Below are positions 39,936-48,957 of a stretch of DNA of 64,000 nucleotides, one piece after another. Source of the DNA: Vibrio neptunius. Its GTDB lineage: Bacteria > Pseudomonadota > Gammaproteobacteria > Enterobacterales > Vibrionaceae. The stretch lies in NCBI GenBank assembly GCA_019339365.1, contig CP079859.1:2108001-2172000 (forward strand). Reading direction: 5' to 3'. Each line of letters opens with the position of its first letter. The first letter of the stretch is position 1. The position numbers and the translations under genes were made by a program. The notes under the pieces were generated by a model. That model made no database searches. It was given only the letters and a program-made list of their open reading frames with translations, and had not been told where the DNA came from.

Positions 39936-40298
39936 ATGGCAGCCGAAAAACTCACACGCGCCCGTTTTGCTCAAATAATCATCATGTTAACCCTTTTAAT
40001 TGCAGCGTTTATTTGGCGAACAATGACACATAATGAGCATGGAAATGTCGAATGTGAGTTGAAACCAAGTTGTACTTTTAATGTTAAAAATAGTTCTATC
40101 AGTGCGTCTTTGCAAGGCTCAAAACTTGTGGTCGAGAGACCGTCGGGAAATTGGCAGTTAATTAGCGAAAATCCACAGTTAAAAATCGAATCTAAAGGGG
40201 AAAATTGGCAAGTTGAGCTTTCTTCTAATGACGACTTCGAACTGACACTTCAAGATCTGAAAGAGTCTAATATTATTGGTGTTAAGTTTCGTCTATAA
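39936..40298 (+). CDS. Small membrane-anchored protein next to ccoN (conserved in vibrios)
   Basis: This 120-residue protein (from the ATG at 39936, with GGAG upstream) has one membrane segment near residues 10-28 and a small exported domain (ECELKPSCTFNVKNSSISAS) with two cysteines. I recall a gene of this kind divergent from ccoN in Vibrio, but its function is unknown. It is the last gene of the conserved chromosomal block before the T3SS region. Confidence 0.7.
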   Translation: MAAEKLTRARFAQIIIMLTLLIAAFIWRTMTHNEHGNVECELKPSCTFNVKNSSISASLQGSKLVVERPSGNWQLISENPQLKIESKGENWQVELSSNDDFELTLQDLKESNIIGVKFRL

Positions 40299-40409
40299 GG
40301 CAGAAAACAGGCGTATAACCTTAGATGAAGCATTCGACTAAACATATCAACCGTTACCGTTTTGGAGCGCCTTTCTTGCTTTTTCAACCGTGAATAATGT
40401 TTGTTTTCG

Positions 40410-40435
40410 TCATATCAGGTCCTGACCTGATATGA
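40410..40435. promoter_or_regulatory. Palindromic operator candidate upstream of sctR
   Basis: A perfect inverted repeat, left arm TCATATCAGGTC and right arm GACCTGATATGA, separated by CT. Its core matches TCAGGT-N4-ACCTGA, also found before ssaB (47033-47050) and before the AraC gene (63086-63101). The centre is 66 bases from the sctR start codon. It has no T-run, so a terminator is less likely than a protein-binding site. Confidence 0.7.
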
Positions 40436-40488
40436 CCCAGTGGCGATTTAGCGCAAACTCTACATGTCACCAAACTTGGGAGTCGCTT

Positions 40489-41139
40489 ATGGCCTTACTG
40501 GACAATCCAATTCAACTGATCGCAGTATTATTTTTTATGTCTTTACTGCCGTTGTTTGCTGTTATGGGGACGTCTTTTTTAAAGCTTTCCATTGTGTTGT
40601 CAATGTTACGAAATGCTCTGGGTATTCAGCAGATTCCGCCCAATATGGCCATTTATGGTTTGGCTCTCATCCTCACCATGTTTACGATGGCCCCTGTCGG
40701 TTTAGCTATTAAAGATAACTTAGCCGCACATCCCGTTGATTGGGCATCTCCCGATGTTTTTGTCCAGATCAGTGATCAAATTATTGCGCCTTATCATCAA
40801 TTTCTCAGCCACAATACCAGTGATACCCAGATTCAGTTTTTCTCTGAGATTGGGCATAAAATATGGCCTGAGCAATACCAGAGCGAATTATCCAAAGATT
40901 CACTGCTTGTTATGGTACCTGCTTTTGCCATGAGTCAATTGATCGAAGCGTTCAAAATCGGCTTCTTGCTTTATCTTCCATTTGTTGCCATCGACTTGAT
41001 CGTGTCCAACATTCTATTGGCAATGGGTATGATGATGGTGTCACCAATGACGATAGCCCTGCCATTCAAACTACTAATTTTTATCCTAATGGGCGGTTGG
41101 GACAAACTGATTGGTCAGTTGATGGGGTCTTTCTCATGA
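40489..41139 (+). CDS. sctR: T3SS export apparatus protein SctR
   Basis: This 216-residue inner-membrane export-gate protein (SsaR/YscR/FliP family) has four membrane segments and the family landmarks FFMSLLPLFAVMGTSFLKLS, ALGIQQIPPNMAIYGLALIL and PFVAIDLIVSNILLAMGMMM. The ATG at 40489 (GGGAG upstream) gives the same length as SsaR (215). It heads a compact sctR-S-T-U operon. In Salmonella these four genes follow the ATPase and needle-length genes; here they stand alone next to core chromosomal genes. Confidence 0.97.
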   Translation: MALLDNPIQLIAVLFFMSLLPLFAVMGTSFLKLSIVLSMLRNALGIQQIPPNMAIYGLALILTMFTMAPVGLAIKDNLAAHPVDWASPDVFVQISDQIIAPYHQFLSHNTSDTQIQFFSEIGHKIWPEQYQSELSKDSLLVMVPAFAMSQLIEAFKIGFLLYLPFVAIDLIVSNILLAMGMMMVSPMTIALPFKLLIFILMGGWDKLIGQLMGSFS

Positions 41140-41405
41140 ATGAAGCGGTCATCATACATTTTACTTCAGAATTGCTTTGGTTGGTGCTGATCCTTTCTTT
41201 GCCTGTGGTTGTCGTTGCTTCTGCGGTAGGTATTTTGGTCAGTCTGTTTCAAGCGTTGACTCAGATACAAGACCAGTCTTTGCAATTTCTAATTAAGTTG
41301 GTTGCGGTGTGCATCACACTTGCTGTGAGCTATCACTGGATGGGGAGCACTTTACTCAACTACGCTGGATTGGCTTTCGATCAAATCGGACATGTAGGGG
41401 GCTAA
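41136..41405 (+). CDS. sctS: T3SS export apparatus protein SctS
   Basis: This 89-residue protein has two membrane segments and the SctS/FliQ pattern VGILVSLFQALTQIQDQSLQ. It forms part of the helical export gate with SctR and SctT. The start at 41136 overlaps the sctR stop by four bases; a longer open frame from 41097 lies inside sctR and is not used. Confidence 0.97.
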   Translation: MNEAVIIHFTSELLWLVLILSLPVVVVASAVGILVSLFQALTQIQDQSLQFLIKLVAVCITLAVSYHWMGSTLLNYAGLAFDQIGHVGG

Positions 41406-42188
41406 ATGGCGACCCTGATGCAATACATTCCGATGTTAGCACTCTGTATGATGAGACCACTGGGGATGATGATAATGCTACCACTTTTCAAAGGTGGGGC
41501 GATGGGAAGTGGCTTGATTCGCAATACGCTTGTACTGATGTTTGCGTTACCCATTATTCCAATGATGCAAGCGCATCCTGTCGATTTTGCGGCCAAGCCT
41601 CTGACAGAACTTACATTAATATATGGGGAAGAACTTCTCATCGGGTTGATTGTTGGCTTCTGTGCCGCTATTCCATTCTGGGCGATTGATATGGCCGGTT
41701 TTGTTATTGACACAATGCGTGGGGCATCGATGTCAACGGTACTCAATCCTCTAATGGGGCTTCAGTCTTCAGTGTTCGGCATGTTCTTCACCCAAATTCT
41801 GAGCGTACTGTTTCTGGTTTCGGGTGGGTTCAATGCTTTACTCACAGCGCTATACCAATCTTATACCCTTTTACCACCTGACTCCGCTTTGTCATTTAAT
41901 CACGATTTATTGGCCTTTATCAGCCAACAGTGGCAAATGATGTCAGATATGTGCTTGAGTTTCGCACTGCCTGCGATGGTGGTCATGATCATGGTTGATG
42001 TGGCGCTTGGTTTGGTCAACCGCTCTGTTGAGCAACTCAATGTGTTTTTTCTTTCCATGCCAATAAAAAGCATCTTGGTGGTTTTTTTGCTTTTGGTGAG
42101 TATGCATTTTGCGCTGACTCATTACCTCAATCAAATCAATCAATTTGAAAGCAATATTTCAACACTGTTTCAACTACTCAAGGGGTAG
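41406..42188 (+). CDS. sctT: T3SS export apparatus protein SctT
   Basis: This 260-residue membrane protein of the SctT/FliR family has about six to eight hydrophobic segments and the conserved ELLIGLIVGFCAAIPFWAID and QILSVLFLVSGGF stretches. It begins directly after the sctS stop, so the genes are coupled. Confidence 0.96.
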   Translation: MATLMQYIPMLALCMMRPLGMMIMLPLFKGGAMGSGLIRNTLVLMFALPIIPMMQAHPVDFAAKPLTELTLIYGEELLIGLIVGFCAAIPFWAIDMAGFVIDTMRGASMSTVLNPLMGLQSSVFGMFFTQILSVLFLVSGGFNALLTALYQSYTLLPPDSALSFNHDLLAFISQQWQMMSDMCLSFALPAMVVMIMVDVALGLVNRSVEQLNVFFLSMPIKSILVVFLLLVSMHFALTHYLNQINQFESNISTLFQLLKG

Positions 42189-42190
42189 CC

Positions 42191-43243
42191 ATGGCAGAGA
42201 AAACGGAAAAGCCCACTCCCAAACGACTCCGTGATGCTCGTAAAAAAGGTCAGGTTGTTAAAAGCAACGAGATTGTCACTGGTTTTCAGATGGCCGTGAT
42301 TCTTGGTTATTTTATTGTTGAAGGGCACAACATGATGGAAGCGATATGGAAAATGATAGATATCGCCATTACTTCCATCAATTTACCGCTTAAAGTGGCG
42401 GCAGAAACCGTCATTGCCGCGTTTGTTTACATTTTAATTCGTTTTATTGCTGGATTAGTCTTTATTCTGATTATTACTGTCGCTTTTAGCTGTATGGTTC
42501 AAACAGGTCCCGTTTGGGCATCAGAAAGCCTCAAGCCGAGTTTCAACAAAGTCAATGTCATCAATAATGCCAAGAATATCTTTTCAATGAAAAGCTTGTT
42601 TGAACTGGGCAAAAACATGCTCAAGATACTAGTTCTCAGCTTGGTTTTCTATTATCTCCTGCATCAGCACGTTAACATGTTTCAATATCTACCGACATGT
42701 GGCGTGGATTGTGGTGTCGAGATAATCTTTACCTTGATTAAATGGCTATGGGGAGCGTTTCTTGTCTGCTACCTTGTTTTTTCTGCGGGTGACTACGCAT
42801 TTGTTCATTTCCAGACTATGAAACAGCTAAAAATGTCGAAAGAAGATACCAAACAGGAATACAAAGAAACCGAAGGTAACCCCGAGGTCAAACAGAAACG
42901 TCGCGAATTGCAAAGAGAGACTGCAAATGGCTCCTTGGCGTCCAACGTGAAGAAATCGACAGTAATTGTCCGCAATCCCACCCACATCGCAGTATGCTTG
43001 TATTATCAGCCTGATGAAACACCATTGCCTTTGGTATTAGACAAGGCTCAAGAGCATATGGCGCTTCATGTAGTTGAAATGGCAGAAAAAAATAGTATTC
43101 CTCTGATTGAAAATATTCCCCTTGCTCGTGCTTTGTACCATCAAGTTGAGTCGGGACAAGTGATTCCTGAATCACTATTCGAACCCGTAGCAGAGTTGCT
43201 GCGAGTTGTAATGAATGTGTCTTATGATGATGGCGAGGACTAA
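42191..43243 (+). CDS. sctU: T3SS substrate-specificity switch protein SctU
   Basis: This 350-residue protein starts with the family signature MAEKTEKPTPKRLRDARKKG, has four membrane segments (about 25-210), and a cytoplasmic domain with the self-cleaving motif NPTH at residues 262-265 (VRNPTHIAVCLYY). Cleavage between N and P switches export from needle parts to translocators. It is the last gene of the operon, two bases after sctT. Confidence 0.98.
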   Translation: MAEKTEKPTPKRLRDARKKGQVVKSNEIVTGFQMAVILGYFIVEGHNMMEAIWKMIDIAITSINLPLKVAAETVIAAFVYILIRFIAGLVFILIITVAFSCMVQTGPVWASESLKPSFNKVNVINNAKNIFSMKSLFELGKNMLKILVLSLVFYYLLHQHVNMFQYLPTCGVDCGVEIIFTLIKWLWGAFLVCYLVFSAGDYAFVHFQTMKQLKMSKEDTKQEYKETEGNPEVKQKRRELQRETANGSLASNVKKSTVIVRNPTHIAVCLYYQPDETPLPLVLDKAQEHMALHVVEMAEKNSIPLIENIPLARALYHQVESGQVIPESLFEPVAELLRVVMNVSYDDGED

Positions 43244-43403
43244 AAAAGCCCCCGAGTTATGAGAACCTATGTCACTTAAATGACAAACAACCTTGATAAC
43301 TTCACGTCGAATGATAGATTGAATAACAATAACAACAATAAATTCGTAGCAGTTTGGTTATATTGAACCTTATACGCATCGGTTTCTGACGTGGAGAATG
43401 ACG

Positions 43404-44048
43404 ATGACATTTGGCGAGTATTCACATTTAAAAATCTTGGTTGTGGATGATCACGACCTAATATTCGATGGTTTAAAAAGCTGCCTTTCTCCGTACCCAA
43501 ATCTAGAGCTGGTCGGCTTTGTTACAGATGGGTTAGGGGTATATGAGGAATGTCTCAAGCTGAAGCCAGATATGGTCTTCATGGACCTAAATCTTCCGGG
43601 CATGTCCGGTGTTGAGGCGATTAGGCAGTTACGCAAGCGCTGGCCAGACATGATGATTATTGTTCTTACAGCTTCGGAAGAAGAGCGAAAGGCAAGAGAG
43701 GCGTTAGATGCAGGCTCAAATGGCTATGTGTTGAAAAATGGGTCGAAAAGCACCTTACTTGCGGCGATCAAGAGTGTTACTCGAGGCAAGAGTTTTCTTG
43801 ATCCTGCTCTCGATGCTAAACATATTGAAGCATTGAGCGGTGTCGAAGAAGGGGATATTCCTGTTTTAACACCACGTGAGAAACAGGTGCTTAAATTGAT
43901 CTTCGAAGGCAAACGTAATCGTGACATTGCTGAAGTACTACTGATTGGTCTGAAAACAGTAGAAACACACCGAATGAACATCATGCGCAAGCTCGATGCT
44001 CACAATGTGGCCGATTTGATGAAATGGGCTCATAGAATGGGCATTTAA
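43404..44048 (+). CDS. ssrB: SsrB-like NarL/LuxR-type response regulator
   Basis: This 214-residue two-component response regulator has a receiver domain with acidic pocket VVDDHD, a phospho-acceptor aspartate in DMVFMDLNLPG (about D61) and a C-terminal LuxR-type helix-turn-helix (LTPREKQVLKLIFEGKRNRD, then KTVETHRMNIMRKL). The start at 43404 suits GGAGA better than the ATG six bases earlier. It is convergent with the hybrid kinase and sits between two T3SS units, the arrangement of SsrA/SsrB of Salmonella and EsrA/EsrB of Edwardsiella. Confidence 0.9.
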   Translation: MTFGEYSHLKILVVDDHDLIFDGLKSCLSPYPNLELVGFVTDGLGVYEECLKLKPDMVFMDLNLPGMSGVEAIRQLRKRWPDMMIIVLTASEEERKAREALDAGSNGYVLKNGSKSTLLAAIKSVTRGKSFLDPALDAKHIEALSGVEEGDIPVLTPREKQVLKLIFEGKRNRDIAEVLLIGLKTVETHRMNIMRKLDAHNVADLMKWAHRMGI

Positions 44049-44065
44049 TTTAACCGCTGTATTCA

Positions 44066-44099
44066 AACGGCGAATGCTGTGTCCAACAGGTTCGCCGTT
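44066..44099. terminator. Hairpin between ssrB-like and ssrA-like genes
   Basis: A perfect 9-base inverted repeat AACGGCGAA/TTCGCCGTT with a 16-base loop lies between the convergent regulator genes. No T-run is seen, so its terminator role is inferred from position. Confidence 0.45.
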
Positions 44100-44116
44100 C
44101 TCCGTGACTCGGTTAA

Positions 44117-46898
44117 TTAAGACTGCGTTTGATAGTTTCTCAAGGCTTGGAGCAGAGGCTCGAGTTCTTTGGCGTCAATATGGTTGGTTAGCTCTAATTG
44201 CTTCTCTAACTCTGCTGCCGCTTCAGACACAAGATTTATACCAGCGAGACCTGCACTTCCCTTAACATTGTGTAATATATCTCTCAGTTCCTGCCAATTG
44301 TGGTCGGCTAAACTTTCTTTGGCTGCCTGCGCCATATCTTGGAAATGATTGGCGAGACGTTGAGTAAATTCCTCTTCAGTGAAATCCATAATAGGGGCAT
44401 TTGAATCGATATTGATATCGGGCTGCATGTCGCGATCTATCTGAATTTCTGCCGCAATATCAAGCGCTTTTGCAAGCTCCTTTAATGAAACCGGTTTGGT
44501 GAGATAACCGTTCATCAGGTGCATAGACTTATCGTGCTCAGAATGGTTGGCGTTGGCCGTTAACGCCATAATAGGACATTCTGTATCAAGGATAGACTCG
44601 CTTTCACGCCAAAGTTGCGTTGCTTGATAACCATCTAAACCAGGCATTCGTATATCCATCAATACTAAATCGAAGATATGGCGTTCGCCAGATTGTAAGG
44701 CGAACTCACCGCTCTCTACGCAAATCACTTCTTGACCAAGCTCAGTCAACATCTTGGTGATGATATCGCGATTGGTTTCCACGTCATCCACTAGGAGTAT
44801 CTTCAATTTCCACGGTAACATTTCCTTCGCGGGAACTAGGGTTTTCTCGGTTGAAATCCCATGCTGAATTTCGTACAAACGCTTCCAAAGTCGCCAAGGC
44901 AAGTAATTCAGTTCTTCGTTTTGAAGTGAATCAGAGTGGTTGTCGACACACTCACCACCCCAAAGTGAAATTTGTGTGTGTAAATTTTCTGGTGCATCAA
45001 TGACGCCTTGTTTAAGGCGTAATCGCATTCCGGGCTCCGTCATAGGCAAAGAGAAAATAAAGGTTGAACCTGTACCATGTTCACTTTTTAAGGTTAGATT
45101 CCCCCCCATAATGGTCGCGAGCTTCCGGGAAATTGGTAATCCGAGGCCAGTCCCAACCTGATGTGAAGAAGATTGTCTGAAGGGTTCAAACACTTCATCC
45201 AGTTTGTGGGCGGCAATACCTGGCCCTGTATCTTCGACCGTGAAACAAAGAGTGTCGTCTCTGACTTCGATATAGAGAAAGATGTGACCTCGCTCAGTGA
45301 ACTTAGCTGCGTTGCCCAGTAAGTTGACCAGTACCTGTCTGACACGAATAGGATCAAATGTGCAGCTTTCTGGCACATTGTCTGCGACCAGAGTTTTTAA
45401 TTCAATAGGCTTGTTGACGACGTTTGATTGAATGGTCAGCATGGCTTCATCAACCACCTTAAGTAGTGGATTGTTGGCTAGATTTAACTCTATCTGATCG
45501 GCTTCAATTCTTGAAAAATCGAGTAGGTTGTTAATGATGCTAAGCAAAGACTTAGCACAGGTATACGCAGTGTTTCTTAAATCGGCTTGTTGTTCATTCA
45601 TCTGAGTATTGCGCAACAACTCAAGTGAGCCTGTAATGCCATTGAGAGGTGTACGCAACTCGTGGCTAATATTGGTGAGGTGTTCGCTTTTACGCGCCGT
45701 CGCTTTTTCAGCAAGTTGTTTGGCATGAGCGAGCTCAACCGTACGTTGCTCTACTTTCGATTCTAGTTCGTCATAGCTTGACTTAATGGTGTCGAGCAAC
45801 ATGTTATAGGCGCGAGCAATATCACCCAGTTCATCTTTTTCGTGATTCGGGCAAACGACGAGCGAAAGTCGGCTGACGGTCACTTTTAATGATGCCTACA
45901 AAGTTGCGAATCGTCTCTGCCAGTGATTTCCATAGGATCCAAAGCATCACCAAGATCATCACAGCAAAAGAGATTAACGACCACTTTAGCTCGCTATAAA
46001 ATGGGGTGTAAGCTATTCGTTCAATTCTCAACTTAGGGACCATTGAAATCTGGAGCCAATCAGGTCCATCTATGAATTTGCTTACGACGTAATAATCAGC
46101 CACTTCAAACAACTCTTCTACATTTTCAATCCCTCCTGAGTGAATGATTTGGCTATTGAGTTGGGCTTGAGTTTGTGAATTGGGTTTGTCCTGTCCATGA
46201 AATGGAATCACCCCTTTAGGTGTGAGAAATAAATTCTGATCGCCTTTGGAATAAACGTTGGATACAGTAACGACGTCCTTGATATCAATAGCAAATCCGA
46301 CTTGACGTGCTCTATCATCCTCTGGGTTTAATGTGTAGCTAAGCAGCAGGTAGATGCTATCTCTAGCGGCATCATATTTGGGCTCGCTCCAGCGAAAACC
46401 ATCTTCAGTTGGAAGTTGCGATAATTCGACAATTTCATCGACTCGCTGATCGAGATGGGAGCGTTCGACCTCAGACGCGGCATAAATGGACACTTGTCGT
46501 CCTGGTTCAATAATAAAGCTATCAACGTAGCGTTGTTGGCCTGCGATGCCAAACGTTTGAAGCGCCCAAAGTTGTTTCCGCTCTATGTGCGGTGAGGTGT
46601 AGCCAATATTGAACTGATGAGCAACTAACTCCACATTTGGGTCCACTTTCATGGCCTGAAACCGTTGAAGGCGTTGCTCGAATTGTTGAGTATCGTCCAT
46701 GGCTTGAGCAAAAAGGCTGCGATTCATCTGCGCTCGAATCTCACTAATCTGGTTATAGCTCTTTAGTGTTTGATTTAATGTACTGTTGTAGGTGTTGTCG
46801 AATGCATTGATCTGAATGAGTACCCACAAGCCCATAAACACCGAAATAAAGGCTATGGTGAGCTTGGTGACCAATGAAGAATTCCAACGAGTTTTCAT
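44117..46898 (-). CDS. ssrA: SsrA-like hybrid sensor histidine kinase, frameshifted in HAMP region
   Basis: The kinase starts at 46898 (AGGAG upstream). It has a membrane segment (about 10-30), a periplasmic sensor domain, a second segment (about 312-334), HAMP, HisKA with NISHELRTPLNG, an HATPase domain, a receiver (ILLVDDVETNRD, LMDIRMPGLDG) and a C-terminal Hpt domain (LHNVKGSAGLAG). The frame breaks in HAMP. Removing one base from the T5 run at 45836-45840 gives RLPESRKDELGDIARAYN, a textbook HAMP end, and about 926 residues. The domain order equals SsrA/EsrA, sensors of the vacuole or host signal. It is divergent from ssaB. Confidence 0.88.
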
Positions 46899-47032
46899 GT
46901 CTACTCCTGTAGTCATTGATTTTTAACGCAATCACTTCTGAGATTCGTTCTTTCTACCTTAGCGTGAAGCATCACGTAAGATCCATCTTTCCCTGATATA
47001 GATAATAAAACTTTTCCGCCTAGCAGAGACTA

Positions 47033-47050
47033 AGGTGTTCACCTGATACC
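47033..47050. promoter_or_regulatory. Palindromic operator candidate upstream of ssaB-sctC operon
   Basis: AGGTGTTCACCTGATACC lies in the 206-base region between the divergent ssrA-like and ssaB-like genes. The symmetric core AGGTG-TT-CACCT is centred 66 bases from the ssaB start codon. The same 18 bases occur before the AraC gene at 63088-63105. Confidence 0.7.
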
Positions 47051-47104
47051 GCACCATCACCTCACGATACATACTGAATGCGAAATCGGAGAAAGAGGTT
47101 TCCA

Positions 47105-47494
47105 ATGATCGAACGTTTAATTGCAATGGGCTATCTAGTGACGGATAACCTACAAGATGATAGCCAATGGCAGGGTCAATGTGCGAGTAGACGAATCCGC
47201 TGGTTGAAATCAGAGCATTACGTGACGATAGGAATACAGATAGAGCCGCCAAACAATCGTGTTTGGTCGATACAAGCTTCTCTGGTACTCGCCGCTTGTG
47301 AAGAGGGTTGGGAATGTAGTTTAGATCACAACAACCAGGAGTGGGTACTGTGGCGTTACTACCCTAGTGACCTCGACGACCAAGAGTTGGTGTCTTCTTT
47401 CAAGATGCAACTGGCTCTAGGCAGGTATCTTGAGCAAGAAATGTTAAAACCCACGCCTCTTAGCAAGCCTCGTATTTGGAGGAGAAAACTATGA
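47105..47494 (+). CDS. ssaB: SsaB/SpiC-like T3SS protein
   Basis: This 129-residue protein (ATG at 47105) has no signal peptide or membrane segment. Its length, its place directly before sctC, and the pattern WSIQASLVLAACEEGWECSL followed by a helical SFKMQLALGRYLEQEML match SsaB/SpiC of SPI-2 (EsaB in Edwardsiella). In Salmonella SpiC forms a complex with the gatekeeper and controls the order of translocator and effector export. Similarity is weak and partly positional. The stop overlaps the sctC start. Confidence 0.7.
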   Translation: MIERLIAMGYLVTDNLQDDSQWQGQCASRRIRWLKSEHYVTIGIQIEPPNNRVWSIQASLVLAACEEGWECSLDHNNQEWVLWRYYPSDLDDQELVSSFKMQLALGRYLEQEMLKPTPLSKPRIWRRKL

Positions 47495-48945
47495 AGAAAT
47501 TACTGTGCTGGTTACTTCTATTTACGATCAACTTTGCCCATGCTGCACCAATATCTGCTGTCCAGTGGCATGGTGAGCCGTTTGTATTATATAGCCGAGG
47601 GACACCGTTAAAATCTGTCATTGAAGATGTGGGTAAAAACTATGGTATTCCTATGGAAGTGAGCGATCAGGTAAAAGACACTTTCAGTGGTCAAATTGAG
47701 GGTCAGACACCAAAGCAGATACTGAAGATGCTAGCTCAACAATACGGCTTAGTCTGGTACTATGACGGCGATTTGTTGCATGTAAACAAAGCAAGAGAAG
47801 TGACCAACGAAGTAATTTCACTGTCCTCTTTGTCCAATCAGGAGGCGACGCGTTACATCGCCAAAGCTGGATTCCTGGATAAAGTTGCATGTGAAGTGAC
47901 TCCAATTTCAGGGCTTCATGCAGTACAGGTAAACGGCGTACCAGCGTGCGTAAGTACGGTAAGTAAGTTTGTCCAGCAGTTGGACAACGATTCGAAACAG
48001 CACGCTCAATCCCAGAAGTCCGTCAAGATCTTTCCGCTTAAATATGCATCAGCTACAGATACGGTTTATAGCTATCGAAGCCAAGATGTCACCGTACCAG
48101 GCGTTGTCTCTGTACTTAAACAAATAGAGCAAGATCAAGGGCCTGATGAAAGCAACCAGACCACAACCAGCTTTTCTGCCGATTCCCGTCAGAACGCTGT
48201 GATCATTCGTACCAATAAAATGGACATGGCAATGTACGCCTCTCTGATCAAGCAACTCGATATTACCCCGACCATGATTGAAGTCTCGGTAACCATTATC
48301 GATGTCGATACATCAGATTTTAACCAATTAGGTATCGACTGGTCAGCAGCGGCTAAAATCGGTGGTGGTAGCATTACTTTTAATCAGGGCAGCTTAAGTA
48401 GTGACAATTTCTCGACTGTGATTGGTAATACTGGAAACTTTATGGTTCGGCTCAATGCACTAGAGCAGAATTCGAAAGCAAAAGTTCTTTCGAGACCTTC
48501 GGTCGTGACGCTCAACAATGTCCAGGCTGTGTTAGATAAAAACGTCACCTTTTACACCAAGATTGAAGGGGAAAAAGTCGCGAAATTGGAGTCTGTAACA
48601 ACAGGTTCTCTTTTGAGAGTGACACCAAGACTGGTCACTGAGAACAACTATAAGAAAGTGATGCTGTCACTCAATATTCAAGATGGCCAACAATCCAAGC
48701 CCGTCAGCAGTAAAGATCCATTACCTCAAGTGGAGAACTCAGAGATTGCTACCCAAGCGACACTGAAAACGGGTGAGAGTCTGTTGCTTGGTGGCTTCGT
48801 TCAGGAGAAAAACCATACCGTAGAAAATAAAATTCCGTTGTTGGGTGATATCCCGCTATTAGGGGGACTTTTCCGTAGTACAGACCATAGTAAGCAAAGT
48901 GTTATGCGTCTGTTCTTGATTAAGGCAGAACCTGTCAATCAATAA
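47491..48945 (+). CDS. sctC: T3SS outer-membrane secretin SctC
   Basis: This 484-residue secretin (SsaC/SpiA type) has a signal peptide (about 1-18), N0/N1 domains (SVIEDVGKNYGIPMEVSDQV, then ILKMLAQQYGLVWYYDGD), an N3 domain and the secretin pore domain ending with VENKIPLLGDIPLLGGLFRS. It forms the outer-membrane ring. The ATG at 47491 follows GGAGGAG and overlaps the preceding stop. Length is typical for the SPI-2 branch. Confidence 0.96.
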   Translation: MKKLLCWLLLFTINFAHAAPISAVQWHGEPFVLYSRGTPLKSVIEDVGKNYGIPMEVSDQVKDTFSGQIEGQTPKQILKMLAQQYGLVWYYDGDLLHVNKAREVTNEVISLSSLSNQEATRYIAKAGFLDKVACEVTPISGLHAVQVNGVPACVSTVSKFVQQLDNDSKQHAQSQKSVKIFPLKYASATDTVYSYRSQDVTVPGVVSVLKQIEQDQGPDESNQTTTSFSADSRQNAVIIRTNKMDMAMYASLIKQLDITPTMIEVSVTIIDVDTSDFNQLGIDWSAAAKIGGGSITFNQGSLSSDNFSTVIGNTGNFMVRLNALEQNSKAKVLSRPSVVTLNNVQAVLDKNVTFYTKIEGEKVAKLESVTTGSLLRVTPRLVTENNYKKVMLSLNIQDGQQSKPVSSKDPLPQVENSEIATQATLKTGESLLLGGFVQEKNHTVENKIPLLGDIPLLGGLFRSTDHSKQSVMRLFLIKAEPVNQ

Positions 48946-48957
48946 ATGGGAGTAGCT

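Noticed and set aside
40410..40435. Palindrome before sctR as a transcription terminator
   Set aside because: No T-run follows, and related palindromes at the same distance occur before two other T3SS units, so an operator is preferred.
40410..40435. Lux-type box (quorum-sensing operator)
   Set aside because: Lux boxes have ACCTGT facing ACAGGT inward; here the arms are reversed (AGGT then ACCT), so the match is only superficial.
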